Shown piece after piece: positions 26,545-35,576 of a stretch of DNA of 64,000 nucleotides; within the stretch, counting starts at the first letter, position 1, and each line of letters begins with the position of its first letter. The stretch covers positions 122,665-186,664 of the forward strand of contig NZ_JAKEUO010000009.1 in NCBI RefSeq assembly GCF_022397915.1, written 5' to 3'. Made by a program: the position numbers and the translations under genes. This DNA is from Vibrio sp. Isolate34. GTDB taxonomy: Bacteria; Pseudomonadota; Gammaproteobacteria; Enterobacterales; Vibrionaceae. The notes beneath the pieces were generated by a model. The model was not told the DNA's origin and did no database searches. It saw only the letters and a program-made list of their open reading frames with translations.

Positions 26545-26945
26545 ACAGTTATTTAGGTGAGTTGTTCTACACTCGCATGCATAAAACAGTATTTCAAGTT
26601 ACCTTGTCTCGATTTGGTAAAATTCACCGAAACTTAACGTAAGGCCAAATTTTGAAAGCGTAATTGGTGCTTATTCACGTAAACGATAAGGTTGTATGCG
26701 TTGTAACGAGCCTAGTTAATTCGATGCCTCACTTCTTGTCGTTTTAGATTGCTGGTGGTATTAGTGTTGAAGAGTTTAAGATGAATAGACAGAGGTTTGG
26801 ATGAATTGACAGTCGTTTGGGGCTGACAGGGTAGGCTAGATAGTGAAGAGTTTAGGTGGAATCGGTAGGTTGAAGATACAGAAAAGCCGCGGTTACTGTA
26901 TTCAGTCACCACGGCTTCGGTATTACATGTCTAGTCTAGAGGGGC
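26545..26945. other. 401-bp intergenic region with a repeat tract
   Basis: Between the DUF2057 gene start and the sulfatase stop, both minus strand. It holds the DUF2057 promoter, a ~20-bp degenerate repeat at 26774-26830 (units opening gttt near 26774, 26795 and 26815) and a hairpin near 26884-26917. A short minus-strand frame across the repeats looks spurious. Confidence 0.5.
26884..26917 (-). terminator. Candidate terminator after sulfatase A
   Basis: aagccgcggttactg pairs with cagtcaccacggctt with two G-U wobbles around tatt. The minus strand continues with ttttc, a short U-run. Confidence 0.65.
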
Positions 26946-28508
26946 TTATTTAGCTTGCGCTGCTGCCGCTTCTAGTCGCTGAAGTCTACCTTGCAGCATT
27001 AGAACATTCTGGTTGAAATTACCAGGGTTCAATACTTGGCTTTGCTGCATTGGGTAGCCAGGAATCGTTGACAAGAAAGATTGAACTTCATTGCCTACAG
27101 GTACAAATAGCCACATGTTGTCTGCCATCCAACGCATGTACATACCAGATTCGTGTGGTGCTTTTTCGAATGGGTCTGCGCGAAGGTGAACAATTGAAGG
27201 CCAGTTTGTTTGGAAGCGAACACCATCAGAAATGTTACCTTCCATGTGGGCAAACTGAACTTTAAAGTCGCCAGTACGAACTGCGTCTAGCTCAGCATTT
27301 GCAGAGAAGTACATCAGAGAGTCACGCGGGCCTTGCTCTTCTTTACCTTGGAAGAAAGGTAGGAAGTTGTGGCCATCTAAGTGAACACGCCAATTTTTAC
27401 CATTATAACGAGCGCCTTTGTCAGAAGCCAGTTTATCAACCACTTTATCATCACCAGCGGCAGCAAGAAGTGTTGGGATCCAGTCTTTGTGGCTCATCAT
27501 GTCATTGATTTTGGTACCCGGTTCAATAGTGCCCGGCCATCTAACAAGCTGTGGTACACGGAAGCCACCTTCCCAAGTTGTGCCCTTTTCGCCATGGAAG
27601 AAAGTCGCACCGCCATCAGGCCATGTTCCCGTCTCAGCGCCATTATCGGTCGAGTAGATAACGATGGTGTTGTCAGCGATTTTAAGCTCATCAAGTTTAT
27701 CTAATAGAACACCAACATGGTCGTCATGTTCCATCATGCCGTCCGCATAGATACTCACACCAGAAACACCTTGGTATTTCTCTTGTAGACGAGTCCAAAC
27801 GTGCATACGGGTGGTGTTGTGCCAAATGAAGAAAGGCTTGTCAGCTTTCACCGCTTTTTCCATGAACGCTAGAGATTCTTCTAGGAACTCTTCATCAGCG
27901 TGCTCCATACGCTTACGCGTCATAGGGCCCGTATCTTCAATCTTTCCATCAGCAGTCGATTTGATTACACCACGAGGCGCGTATTTAGCGCGGAACTCAG
28001 GGTCTTTAGGGTAGTAGTATGTTTCAGGCTCTTCTTCAGCATTTAGGTGGTAAAGGTTACCGAAAAATTCGTCAAAACCGTGTGCTGTTGGGAGGTGCTT
28101 ATCTTGGTCACCCATGTGGTTCTTACCGAACTGAGCAGTCATGTAGCCCTGTTCTTTAAGAAGGTCAGCGATAGTTGGAGCCCAATCTGGGATGCCGTGA
28201 TCAGAGCCTGGCATGCCGATAGTTAATAGACCCGTACGGAAAGGTTCTTGACCCGTTAGGAATGCAGCACGACCAGCAGTACACGATTGCTGACCGTAGT
28301 GGTCAGTAAATAGTGCGCCTTCGTTAGCAATACGGTCGATGTTAGGTGTTTCATAACCCATCATACCGTTGTTGTATGCACTGATGTTGAATACACCAAT
28401 GTCATCACCCCAGATAGCAAGAATGTTTGGTTTTTCTGCTGCTGTTGCCGCTGAAGAAGCTGCTAATAAGCCAACACCTAATGCTAGTTTATTAATTTTA
28501 GTACCCAT
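26946..28508 (-). CDS. Arylsulfatase-like enzyme A (Cys-type)
   Basis: 520 residues with signal peptide (about 1-24, ending ATAAE). An alkaline-phosphatase-superfamily sulfatase, expected to cleave sulfate esters in the periplasm or outside. Metal-binding Asp pair in IWGDDIG (residues 35-36); the formylglycine site is SCTAGRAAFLTGQ with C76, matching C-x-A-x-R; QFGKNHMGD near 138 and STDNGAETG near 287 complete the active site. Cys-type sulfatases need a maturase (anSME or FGE) for conversion of the Cys. Paralogues B and C lie nearby with long shared stretches such as HGFDEFFGNLYHLNAEEEPE. Substrate is unknown. Transcribed divergently from sulfatase B. Confidence 0.92.
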   Translation of the reverse strand: MGTKINKLALGVGLLAASSAATAAEKPNILAIWGDDIGVFNISAYNNGMMGYETPNIDRIANEGALFTDHYGQQSCTAGRAAFLTGQEPFRTGLLTIGMPGSDHGIPDWAPTIADLLKEQGYMTAQFGKNHMGDQDKHLPTAHGFDEFFGNLYHLNAEEEPETYYYPKDPEFRAKYAPRGVIKSTADGKIEDTGPMTRKRMEHADEEFLEESLAFMEKAVKADKPFFIWHNTTRMHVWTRLQEKYQGVSGVSIYADGMMEHDDHVGVLLDKLDELKIADNTIVIYSTDNGAETGTWPDGGATFFHGEKGTTWEGGFRVPQLVRWPGTIEPGTKINDMMSHKDWIPTLLAAAGDDKVVDKLASDKGARYNGKNWRVHLDGHNFLPFFQGKEEQGPRDSLMYFSANAELDAVRTGDFKVQFAHMEGNISDGVRFQTNWPSIVHLRADPFEKAPHESGMYMRWMADNMWLFVPVGNEVQSFLSTIPGYPMQQSQVLNPGNFNQNVLMLQGRLQRLEAAAAQAK

Positions 28509-28853
28509 AAGGACTCCGATTCACTTTAAAGATTAATGCGTTAGAGCAACACATCGTTGGGCAAACCTTAATCTCTAAAATCGGTCGTGTCTTTTTATAG
28601 TGGTTATAACTAATTGTTATGGGGTTATTGTAACCTTTTGATTTTTAGGGTTTTGGTCTGTTTTGCTCTATTTACCCTCTAACGTCATGTGTGATCCTTA
28701 TCATGTTTATATACGTAATTTCTATCGTGCAGTTGTGCGTGTCGCCGTTCAGAAAATGACAAATAGATTAATAGTTTAGCTAATCTCGCGATCGTTCAAA
28801 AAATGGACTATACGTTGTAGGGCAGGATGCAAATAACTAACGAAGAGGTTTCT
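28509..28853. other. 345-bp divergent promoter region of sulfatases A and B
   Basis: It must contain both promoters. The only clear structure is the dyad at 28603-28635, described separately; the rest is AT-rich without other evident signals. Confidence 0.5.
28606..28620. promoter_or_regulatory. Candidate LysR-type operator
   Basis: ataac-N5-gttat is a perfect inverted repeat with the T-N11-A spacing of LysR-type sites. It lies within a larger imperfect dyad (ggttataac ... gttattgtaacc). A similar site, ataaa-N5-tttat, lies in front of the LysR gene at 33849. A shared regulator is possible but not shown. Confidence 0.35.
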
Positions 28854-30401
28854 ATGATAGCGAAATATGGCGTCAAACGTCGATTAGCAATTTTGGGTAC
28901 TGCGATGATGGCGGCTTCCACCACCACATTCGCGGCAGAAAAACCGAATATTCTCGTCATTTGGGGTGACGACATTGGTCAATCTAATGTCAGTGCGTAC
29001 ACCTTTGGCTTAATGGGGTATCAAACTCCGAACATTGATAGCATCGCCAAAGAAGGCATGATGTTTACAGATTACTACGCAGAGCAATCTTGTACCGCAG
29101 GTCGCTCTACGTTCATTACAGGTCAAAGTGTACTGAGAACAGGCTTAAGTAAAGTAGGCTTGCCGGGTGCCGATATTGGTCTTCAAGCAGAAGATGCAAC
29201 CATTGCTGAACTGCTTAAACCTATGGGTTACATGACAGGTCAATTTGGTAAAAACCACCTTGGCGATAAAGATGAATTCCTTCCAACAGCGCATGGGTTT
29301 GACGAATTTTTTGGCAACCTTTATCACCTAAATGCTGAAGAAGAACCAGAAAATGAAGATTACCCAACCGACCCTGAGTTTCGTAAGAAATTTGGTCCGC
29401 GTGGTGTTATCAAATCATTTGCTGACGGCAAGATTGAAGATACGGGTCCATTAACACGTAAGCGTATGGAAACGGTCGATGAAGAAACGCTCGATGCCGC
29501 ACTTGATTTCATGGATCGCGCTGTAAAAGCCGACAAACCATTCTTCGTTTGGTGGAACGCAACACGTATGCATTTCAGAACGCACGTGAAAGCGGACAGT
29601 AAGGGTGTGACAGGCGTTGGTAACTACGCTGATGGTATGGTGGAGCACGATCGCCACGTTGGACAATTACTGAAACAAGTCGACGAATTGGGTATCAAAG
29701 ACAACACGATTGTTTTCTACTCAACGGATAATGGTCCACACATGAACTCTTGGCCTGATGCGGGTACAACACCGTTCCGTGGTGAGAAAAACACCAACTG
29801 GGAAGGTGCATACCGTGTACCAGCAATGGTTCGTTGGCCAGGTAAGATTGAACCAGGCAGTGTTTCTAACGAAATTATGCACCACATGGACTGGATGCCA
29901 ACCTTCGTTGCAGCCGCTGGTGATGATCAAATCAAAGAGAAACTGCTAAAAGGTCATACGGCGGGTGACAAAACGTTTAAGGTTCACCTAGATGGTTATA
30001 ACTTCCTTCCTTACCTAACAGGCGAAGAAGACAAGGGGCGTCGTCATGAGGTCTTCTACTTTACCGACGATGGTGATTTAGCGGCGCTTCGTTACAACCA
30101 ATGGAAAGCGGTGTTCATGGAGCAGCGTGCAACGGGTACCATGCAGATTTGGTCAGAACCGTTCGTGACGTTACGTGTTCCTAAGCTGTTTAACCTGCGT
30201 ATGGACCCATACGAAAATGCAGATATTACGTCGAACACATACTACGATTGGTTGTTAGAGCACGCTTATATGTTTGTTCCTGCTCAAGCGTATGTTGGCA
30301 AATTCTTAGAAACATTTGCTGAATACCCACCACGCCAAAAAGCAGCAAGCTTTAGCTTGGATCAGGTTATGGAAAAACTTCAAGAGAACCATAACAAGTA
30401 A
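28854..30401 (+). CDS. Arylsulfatase-like enzyme B (Cys-type)
   Basis: 515 residues from ATG 28854, preferred because agagg lies five bases upstream; an earlier in-frame ATG at 28827 is possible. Signal peptide ends near FAAE (residue 29). Same family as sulfatase A: DD at 39-40, formylglycine site SCTAGRSTFITGQ with C80, QFGKNHLGD near 139 and STDNGPHMN near 288. Product is predicted in the periplasm. Downstream on the same strand are a tandem repeat, a terminator and the octahaem cytochrome gene. Divergent to sulfatase A across a shared promoter region. Confidence 0.92.
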   Translation: MIAKYGVKRRLAILGTAMMAASTTTFAAEKPNILVIWGDDIGQSNVSAYTFGLMGYQTPNIDSIAKEGMMFTDYYAEQSCTAGRSTFITGQSVLRTGLSKVGLPGADIGLQAEDATIAELLKPMGYMTGQFGKNHLGDKDEFLPTAHGFDEFFGNLYHLNAEEEPENEDYPTDPEFRKKFGPRGVIKSFADGKIEDTGPLTRKRMETVDEETLDAALDFMDRAVKADKPFFVWWNATRMHFRTHVKADSKGVTGVGNYADGMVEHDRHVGQLLKQVDELGIKDNTIVFYSTDNGPHMNSWPDAGTTPFRGEKNTNWEGAYRVPAMVRWPGKIEPGSVSNEIMHHMDWMPTFVAAAGDDQIKEKLLKGHTAGDKTFKVHLDGYNFLPYLTGEEDKGRRHEVFYFTDDGDLAALRYNQWKAVFMEQRATGTMQIWSEPFVTLRVPKLFNLRMDPYENADITSNTYYDWLLEHAYMFVPAQAYVGKFLETFAEYPPRQKAASFSLDQVMEKLQENHNK

Positions 30402-30407
30402 GCTTTG

Positions 30408-30441
30408 GTTTATTGAAACTGATAGTTTAATGAAACTGGTA
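30408..30441. repeat. Two-unit 17-bp repeat before a terminator
   Basis: gtttattgaaactgata (30408-30424) and gtttaatgaaactggta (30425-30441) abut, with 15 of 17 positions identical. They lie between the sulfatase B stop and its terminator. Confidence 0.7.
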
Positions 30442-30446
30442 ATACG

Positions 30447-30473
30447 AAAGAGCTCTTCGGAGCTCTTTTTTTA
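30447..30473 (+). terminator. UUCG-loop terminator after sulfatase B
   Basis: aaagagctc and gagctcttt form a 9-bp stem closed by ttcg, a very stable tetraloop, followed by a T-run. Confidence 0.92.
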
Positions 30474-30609
30474 TGCGCATATCGATGAGTAAGCACCAGT
30501 CGTGAATATGAGTCACAACAATCAAGCTCACTGCCACTAAATAATTGTAAATTAGTTGTTTTTGCGTCTACCTTATTAAGCATGAGGATGTATAAAAACA
30601 AGGAATGTT

Positions 30610-32991
30610 ATGTCTGCATGGTTGTGCTTGCTAGTGAACGGATTGAAATACCAGCGAGTTGCAGTATTATCCGCAATGTTGTCTTTACCTATGTTGTCGA
30701 TGCTTAGTTTCAATACGCATGCTAATGAACAAGCTTTATCCGTTGGATCGGAAACTTCGCATGCGAGCTCTCAAGCGACGTATATTGGTTCTGAAGCTTG
30801 TATCGACTGTCACAGCGCAGAAGTGGAAGCGTGGCAAGGTTCTCATCATGATATGGCGATGAAGCACGCCGACGATGAATCTGTGTTGGGCAACTTCGAC
30901 GATCAAACAGTGACTCATAAAGGAAAGCCCAACCGTTTTTTTCGCAAAGGTGATGAGTTTTGGGTCAATATCGAAGGGCCAGACGGCCAATTCAAAGACT
31001 ACAAAATCAGCTATACCTTCGCCTTTGAACCTCTACAACAGTACATGGTTGAGTTTGAAGACGGGCGCGTACAGTTGATTCCTTTCGCTTGGGATTCTCG
31101 CAGTGAGGGCGAAGGCGGCCAACGCTGGTTTCACCTCTATCCGGATACCACCAATACCGATGAGTTTTACTGGACCAACAGTGGCCAGAACTGGAACTTC
31201 ATGTGTGCAGACTGCCACTCAACGAACCTAGAAAAGAACTACGACAGCGCAAGTAATACCTACAACACCACTTGGTCTGAGATTAATGTCGGTTGTGAGG
31301 CGTGTCATGGCCCTGCGAGTGAGCACGTTGAGCAAGCCCAGCAAACAAATAATCAGCAAGCCGCAGCCAAAGGTGGAAAAGATGTCCATGTCTCGGCGCA
31401 TTACGGCTTTGACCGTGACTTGTCTAAATCGGTGAAAGAGTGGATCTATCAAGAGGGTAACTCAACCCTGCAACCAAAAGACATCATTCATACCAATCAA
31501 GTTCAGACTTGTGCTCAGTGCCACAGCCGACGCACACAGTTGAATGAAACAGGCGACCACGTTAATGGATCATTCTTTGATAAATATCGTCTGAGTCTGA
31601 TTACCCCTGAGCTTTACCATAACGATGGTCAAATCTACGATGAAGATTACGTTTACGGATCTTTCTTACAATCAGTGATGGCAGAGAAAGGCGTCACTTG
31701 TACTAACTGTCACGATCCCCATACTGCAGAACTGAAAATTGCCGAAGAAGCCGTGTGTAGCCAGTGTCACATTGCCTCTGAATACACACCTGAAAAACAC
31801 ACATTTCATGAAGCAAATACTGAAGCTTCACAATGTACCACCTGCCACATGCCAGAAACGACGTACATGGAAGTCGATCCAAGGCGTGACCATAGCTGGC
31901 ATATCCCACGTCCTGATATTAGCCAACATATTCAAACACCGAACGTGTGTACTAGCTGTCATGAAGACCAAACTGATCAATGGGCCGATCAACAAATCGG
32001 TAAATGGTTCCCAGATTCTAAGTATCGTAACCAACAACACTTTGCCGTTGCCTTTTATGCGGATTCAATAGGGCACAGAGGTGCAGAGGATGCGTTGGCA
32101 TATTCGGCTCAGGATTCAAGTTTAAGCAATATCATTCGCGCTTCAAGCTTAGAGCGCTTGGGTGGTAATACGGGTAAGAATACGCTTATCTCATTGGCGA
32201 GAGCGGTGAAGCACGATGATGAAATGATCCGATTGGGTGTTGTGCAAGGCTCGTCTGGCTTTCCGTTTACTGATCGCTGGCAGATCCTAGAGCCATTATT
32301 GAAGGACACTGTATTGTCGATTCGTTCAGAAACTGCAGGTGCGCTAGTACGTTACTGGGGAGAAATGAACCCGCTGCAGAAAGACCAAATCAAGCCGGCA
32401 CTGGAAGAGTACATAGAGATACAACAATTCAATGCAGACAGAGGGTTTGGCCGCACCAATTTAGGTAACGTTTACCGAGATTTAGGTCAGCACGCCAAAG
32501 CGATTGAGTTTTATCAAGGCGCGATCGAGATTGAACCTTACTTCGAGAACAGCTACGCCAACTTGGCTGATTTATATCGTGCACAGGGCGACGAGCCAAA
32601 AGCGTTAGCGACATTGAAACAAGGCATTCAAGCACAACCTAAATCGAGTGTGTTGCCATACAGCGCAGGGTTATCAATGCTGCGAGTTAAAGATTACAAA
32701 CAAGCAACCAACTACCTAAAACAAGCGGCAGAAACCGCACAAACCGACCCGCAATATTGGTATGTGTACGGCTTGGCTTTAGAGAAGTCGGATGTACTTG
32801 CGGCAAGTAAGTCATTGCACAAGGCGTACCAATTCAGCCGTAATCCACAACACTTGTATGCGCAGTGTGAAATCTTAGCGCGAAATTACCAACAACCCGG
32901 TGTACCTAAAGCGTTTGAACAATGTGTTTCATCATTGAGCAAAGTAGCGCCACCGGAGGCAATAGCGCAATTAAAAGCCTCTATAAATTGA
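30610..32991 (+). CDS. Octahaem cytochrome c with HEAT-like and TPR domains
   Basis: 793 residues. A signal peptide (to about residue 43) is followed by a cytochrome domain (about 55-450) with eight CxxCH sites: CIDCH, CADCH, CEACH, CAQCH, CTNCH, CSQCH, CTTCH and CTSCH. This resembles the cytochrome c554 type of multihaem fold. The next ~130 residues look like HEAT repeats (LGGNTGKNTLISLARAV), and the C-terminal ~190 residues contain TPR units such as RDLGQHAKAIEFYQGAIEIE. It is a periplasmic electron-transfer and scaffold protein of unknown partner. The HEAT-TPR half has a haem-less paralogue at 53597-54655, beside the second maturase. It overlaps the tail of the convergent LysR gene by 11 bp. 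Confidence 0.85.
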   Translation: MSAWLCLLVNGLKYQRVAVLSAMLSLPMLSMLSFNTHANEQALSVGSETSHASSQATYIGSEACIDCHSAEVEAWQGSHHDMAMKHADDESVLGNFDDQTVTHKGKPNRFFRKGDEFWVNIEGPDGQFKDYKISYTFAFEPLQQYMVEFEDGRVQLIPFAWDSRSEGEGGQRWFHLYPDTTNTDEFYWTNSGQNWNFMCADCHSTNLEKNYDSASNTYNTTWSEINVGCEACHGPASEHVEQAQQTNNQQAAAKGGKDVHVSAHYGFDRDLSKSVKEWIYQEGNSTLQPKDIIHTNQVQTCAQCHSRRTQLNETGDHVNGSFFDKYRLSLITPELYHNDGQIYDEDYVYGSFLQSVMAEKGVTCTNCHDPHTAELKIAEEAVCSQCHIASEYTPEKHTFHEANTEASQCTTCHMPETTYMEVDPRRDHSWHIPRPDISQHIQTPNVCTSCHEDQTDQWADQQIGKWFPDSKYRNQQHFAVAFYADSIGHRGAEDALAYSAQDSSLSNIIRASSLERLGGNTGKNTLISLARAVKHDDEMIRLGVVQGSSGFPFTDRWQILEPLLKDTVLSIRSETAGALVRYWGEMNPLQKDQIKPALEEYIEIQQFNADRGFGRTNLGNVYRDLGQHAKAIEFYQGAIEIEPYFENSYANLADLYRAQGDEPKALATLKQGIQAQPKSSVLPYSAGLSMLRVKDYKQATNYLKQAAETAQTDPQYWYVYGLALEKSDVLAASKSLHKAYQFSRNPQHLYAQCEILARNYQQPGVPKAFEQCVSSLSKVAPPEAIAQLKASIN

Positions 32992-33838
32992 TAGGTGTAG
33001 CGTGAGCAAATTCAAGTTGATTCTTGATTTGCTCTCGTAATTGCTGGTGGGCTGGATTTTTCTCATCTCGCTTATGATAAACAAACTTATACGGGATACG
33101 ATCAACAGCAACAGGGCACTCAAGAACTTGTAACTTGAGTGTCTTACTCCACTTCATCGCAAACGAGCGAGCCACCACCCCTAAACAATCCCTTTGCGCT
33201 ACATACATTGCCATTCCAGCAAGAGAAGAGGTAACGAGCTCTACATGCCGTTCTTGTAATGGTTCTTTTGCCAGTTGCTCGAAACCTGTGGTGTTATTCC
33301 ATTTACCTGAAAAAATACAGTGACTCTCTTTGTAAAACTCATCTTTATTTAACGAACCTTGGATTCTAGGGTGGTCTTGGCGACAAATGATCATAGCAGG
33401 TTCGTCGTATGCATCTTCGATAACAAATGATGAATCTTTAGTAATGATGGTATCAATAATCAGGTCCATTTTTTGTTGGCGAATTTGCTCAAAAAGTACA
33501 TATTTTTCTGGTGGTGATTCATGAAATGTCACGTTGCTTATGGGACTCAAGCTATGAAGCAAAGTCTCTGAACAGCCGACCTGAAAGGAGGTACGTTCAC
33601 TGATTGCGTTATCGACAATGCTTACGGCTTGGCGAAATTGAGGTATTAACTGGTACGCCGTTGAAGTTGGCTGTATTCCGCGTCCTTTTTTAATGAATAG
33701 CTGTTTTCCTACCACTTGTTCTAACCGTTTTATCGAGGCGCTGACAGCGGGTTGCGTCAGACCTAAATAATTGGCTGCTTTGGTGTAAGAGTGGTATTCC
33801 GCGACGACTAAAAATGTCTGAATTAGATTTAGATCCAT
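32981..33838 (-). CDS. LysR-family transcription regulator
   Basis: 285 residues. N-terminal winged helix-turn-helix (about 1-62) with the usual LIQTFLVVAEYHSYTKAANY and GLTQPAVSASIKRLEQ, then an effector-binding domain. It is divergent from sulfatase C with a 138-bp shared gap that contains a T-N11-A palindrome at 33849, so it likely controls itself and sulfatase C, and perhaps the rest of the sulfatase locus. The effector is unknown. Confidence 0.88.
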   Translation of the reverse strand: MDLNLIQTFLVVAEYHSYTKAANYLGLTQPAVSASIKRLEQVVGKQLFIKKGRGIQPTSTAYQLIPQFRQAVSIVDNAISERTSFQVGCSETLLHSLSPISNVTFHESPPEKYVLFEQIRQQKMDLIIDTIITKDSSFVIEDAYDEPAMIICRQDHPRIQGSLNKDEFYKESHCIFSGKWNNTTGFEQLAKEPLQERHVELVTSSLAGMAMYVAQRDCLGVVARSFAMKWSKTLKLQVLECPVAVDRIPYKFVYHKRDEKNPAHQQLREQIKNQLEFAHATPINL

Positions 33839-33848
33839 TCATCAACTC

Positions 33849-33863
33849 ATAAACTAGATTTAT
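33849..33863. promoter_or_regulatory. Candidate LysR-type operator
   Basis: ataaa-N5-tttat, a perfect 15-bp palindrome with T-N11-A geometry, ten bases upstream of the LysR ATG in the divergent gap with sulfatase C. It is the expected place for an autoregulatory site. AT-rich background makes chance occurrence possible. Confidence 0.4.
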
Positions 33864-33976
33864 ACTTCAATGTATTTTAACTCTATTTATCCGTTTTTTA
33901 GCAAAGTTTATCGTAATTGAGTCTTGGTATTTTGATCCAAACCGAACTTTAGCCCTACGTTTTTATGGAGCCTATA

Positions 33977-35494
33977 ATGCAAAAAAACGATAAAAAAACT
34001 CGCAAGAAACTTATTCTAAACGCCTGTACGCTCACACTTGGTGCAGCTTCAGTCACGGCCTATTCTGCAGAACAGCCCAATATCCTCGTCATATTTGGTG
34101 ATGATGTAGGTTATTGGAATTTAAGTACATACAACGGTGGAATGTTGGCTTACAGCACTCCGAATATCGATAGCATCGCAAAAGACGGAGCTAAATTTAC
34201 CAATTTCTATGCACAGCAAAGCTCTACGGCTGGGCGTTCTGCATTCATTACTGGCCAAATGCCGAAACGAACAGGCCTTACTAAAGTTGGGTTACCGGGG
34301 GCCAAAGAAGGGATTTCAGAGAAAGATCCTACTATTGCGACGTTATTGCGAGACCTAGGTTATGCAACAGGCCAGTTTGGCAAAAACCACCTAGGCGACC
34401 GAGATGCTCACTTGCCAACGAAACATGGTTTTGAAGAGTTCTTTGGTAACCTCTATCACTTGAATGCAGAGGAAGAGCCGGAGAATGATGATTATCCTCA
34501 AGACCCCGAATTCAAGAAGAAGTTTGGGCCTCGCGGCGTAATTCATTCTTATGCAGACGGCAAGGTAGAAGATACTGGGCCTTTGACACGTAAGCGCATG
34601 GAAACCATAGACGATGAATTTTTAGAAGCAGCAGAGCAGTTTATCGAGAAGCAAGTTAAAGCTGATAAACCGTTCTTCACTTGGTTTAATACCACTCGTA
34701 TGCACAACTTTACTCACGTTCCTGAAGAGTACAAAGGTAAAACTGGTGCGGGCTTTTATGCTGATGGAGTGAAGCAGCACGATGACCAAATTGGTCATCT
34801 GTTGGATAAAGTCAAAGAGCTTGGAGTCGACGACAATACGATTGTTGTTTACACCACCGATAACGGGCCGATGATTAACCTATGGCCAGATGCTGGTATG
34901 ACTCCATTCCGAAGTGAGAAAAATACGGGTTGGGAAGGCGGATTCCGTGTTCCTGCATTGATAAAGTGGCCAGAACAGATCGAAAAAGGCAGTACATTTA
35001 ACGGCATCGTTTCTCTAGAAGATTTCCTACCAACGTTAGTTGCTGCTGCGGGCAACAGCAATGTGAAAGAAGAGTTGCTTGAAGGTAAGAAAGTCGGAGA
35101 TATGACCTACAACGTTCACCTTGATGGGTATAACCAACTCCCTTATCTAACTGGAAAAACAGATGAGTCTGCACGCAACGAATTTGTCTATTGGAGCGAC
35201 GACGGTGATTTACTCGCACTTCGTTATGGTAAGTACAAATATCACTTCGCTATTCAAGAAAATGAAACTGGATTAGATATTTGGAAAAAACCGTTCACTA
35301 AGCTTCGTGTTCCTCAATTTTACGACCTGAGCATTGACCCATTTGAACGTGGTGACACGGGAATGGGCTACGACCGCTGGATGTACGAACGTAGTTTCTT
35401 GGTCATGCCTGCGGTAGAAAAAGTGAAGCAGGTTATGGACACATTTGAAGATTACCCGCCGCGAATGGCTCCAGGTTCGTTCGTCCCTAAATAA
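33977..35494 (+). CDS. Arylsulfatase-like enzyme C (Ser-type)
   Basis: 505 residues from ATG 33977, which has ggag six bases upstream; a start at 33965 would lack a site. Signal peptide ends near AYSAE (residue 31). It shares the backbone of sulfatases A and B, with GDD at 41-43, QFGKNHLGD and TTDNGPMIN, but the formylglycine site reads SSTAGRSAFITGQ, so S83 replaces the Cys. Ser-type sulfatases can be matured only by anSME-type radical SAM enzymes, not by aerobic FGE. The maturase gene directly downstream fits this. The substrate is unknown. Confidence 0.92.
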   Translation: MQKNDKKTRKKLILNACTLTLGAASVTAYSAEQPNILVIFGDDVGYWNLSTYNGGMLAYSTPNIDSIAKDGAKFTNFYAQQSSTAGRSAFITGQMPKRTGLTKVGLPGAKEGISEKDPTIATLLRDLGYATGQFGKNHLGDRDAHLPTKHGFEEFFGNLYHLNAEEEPENDDYPQDPEFKKKFGPRGVIHSYADGKVEDTGPLTRKRMETIDDEFLEAAEQFIEKQVKADKPFFTWFNTTRMHNFTHVPEEYKGKTGAGFYADGVKQHDDQIGHLLDKVKELGVDDNTIVVYTTDNGPMINLWPDAGMTPFRSEKNTGWEGGFRVPALIKWPEQIEKGSTFNGIVSLEDFLPTLVAAAGNSNVKEELLEGKKVGDMTYNVHLDGYNQLPYLTGKTDESARNEFVYWSDDGDLLALRYGKYKYHFAIQENETGLDIWKKPFTKLRVPQFYDLSIDPFERGDTGMGYDRWMYERSFLVMPAVEKVKQVMDTFEDYPPRMAPGSFVPK

Positions 35495-35507
35495 TTCACT
35501 TATTAAC

Positions 35508-35550
35508 AGCGCCTTAATTCGTTCAAATAAGGTTATTAGGGCGCTGGTTC
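35508..35550 (+). terminator. Probable terminator between sulfatase C and the maturase
   Basis: agcgccttaat (35508-35518) pairs with attagggcgct (35535-35545) with one wobble; ggttctttat follows. The maturase gene may therefore have its own promoter or be partly read through. Confidence 0.6.
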
Positions 35551-35576
35551 TTTATCTGCTTTCGAGATAGTTCTCT

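Noticed and set aside
26712..26912. Minus-strand frame of 66 codons downstream of sulfatase A
   Set aside because: It lies over the repeat tract and terminator hairpin and has no recognisable protein features.
27381..27704. Plus-strand frames over sulfatase A
   Set aside because: Antisense to a clear sulfatase with all catalytic motifs; no start signals.
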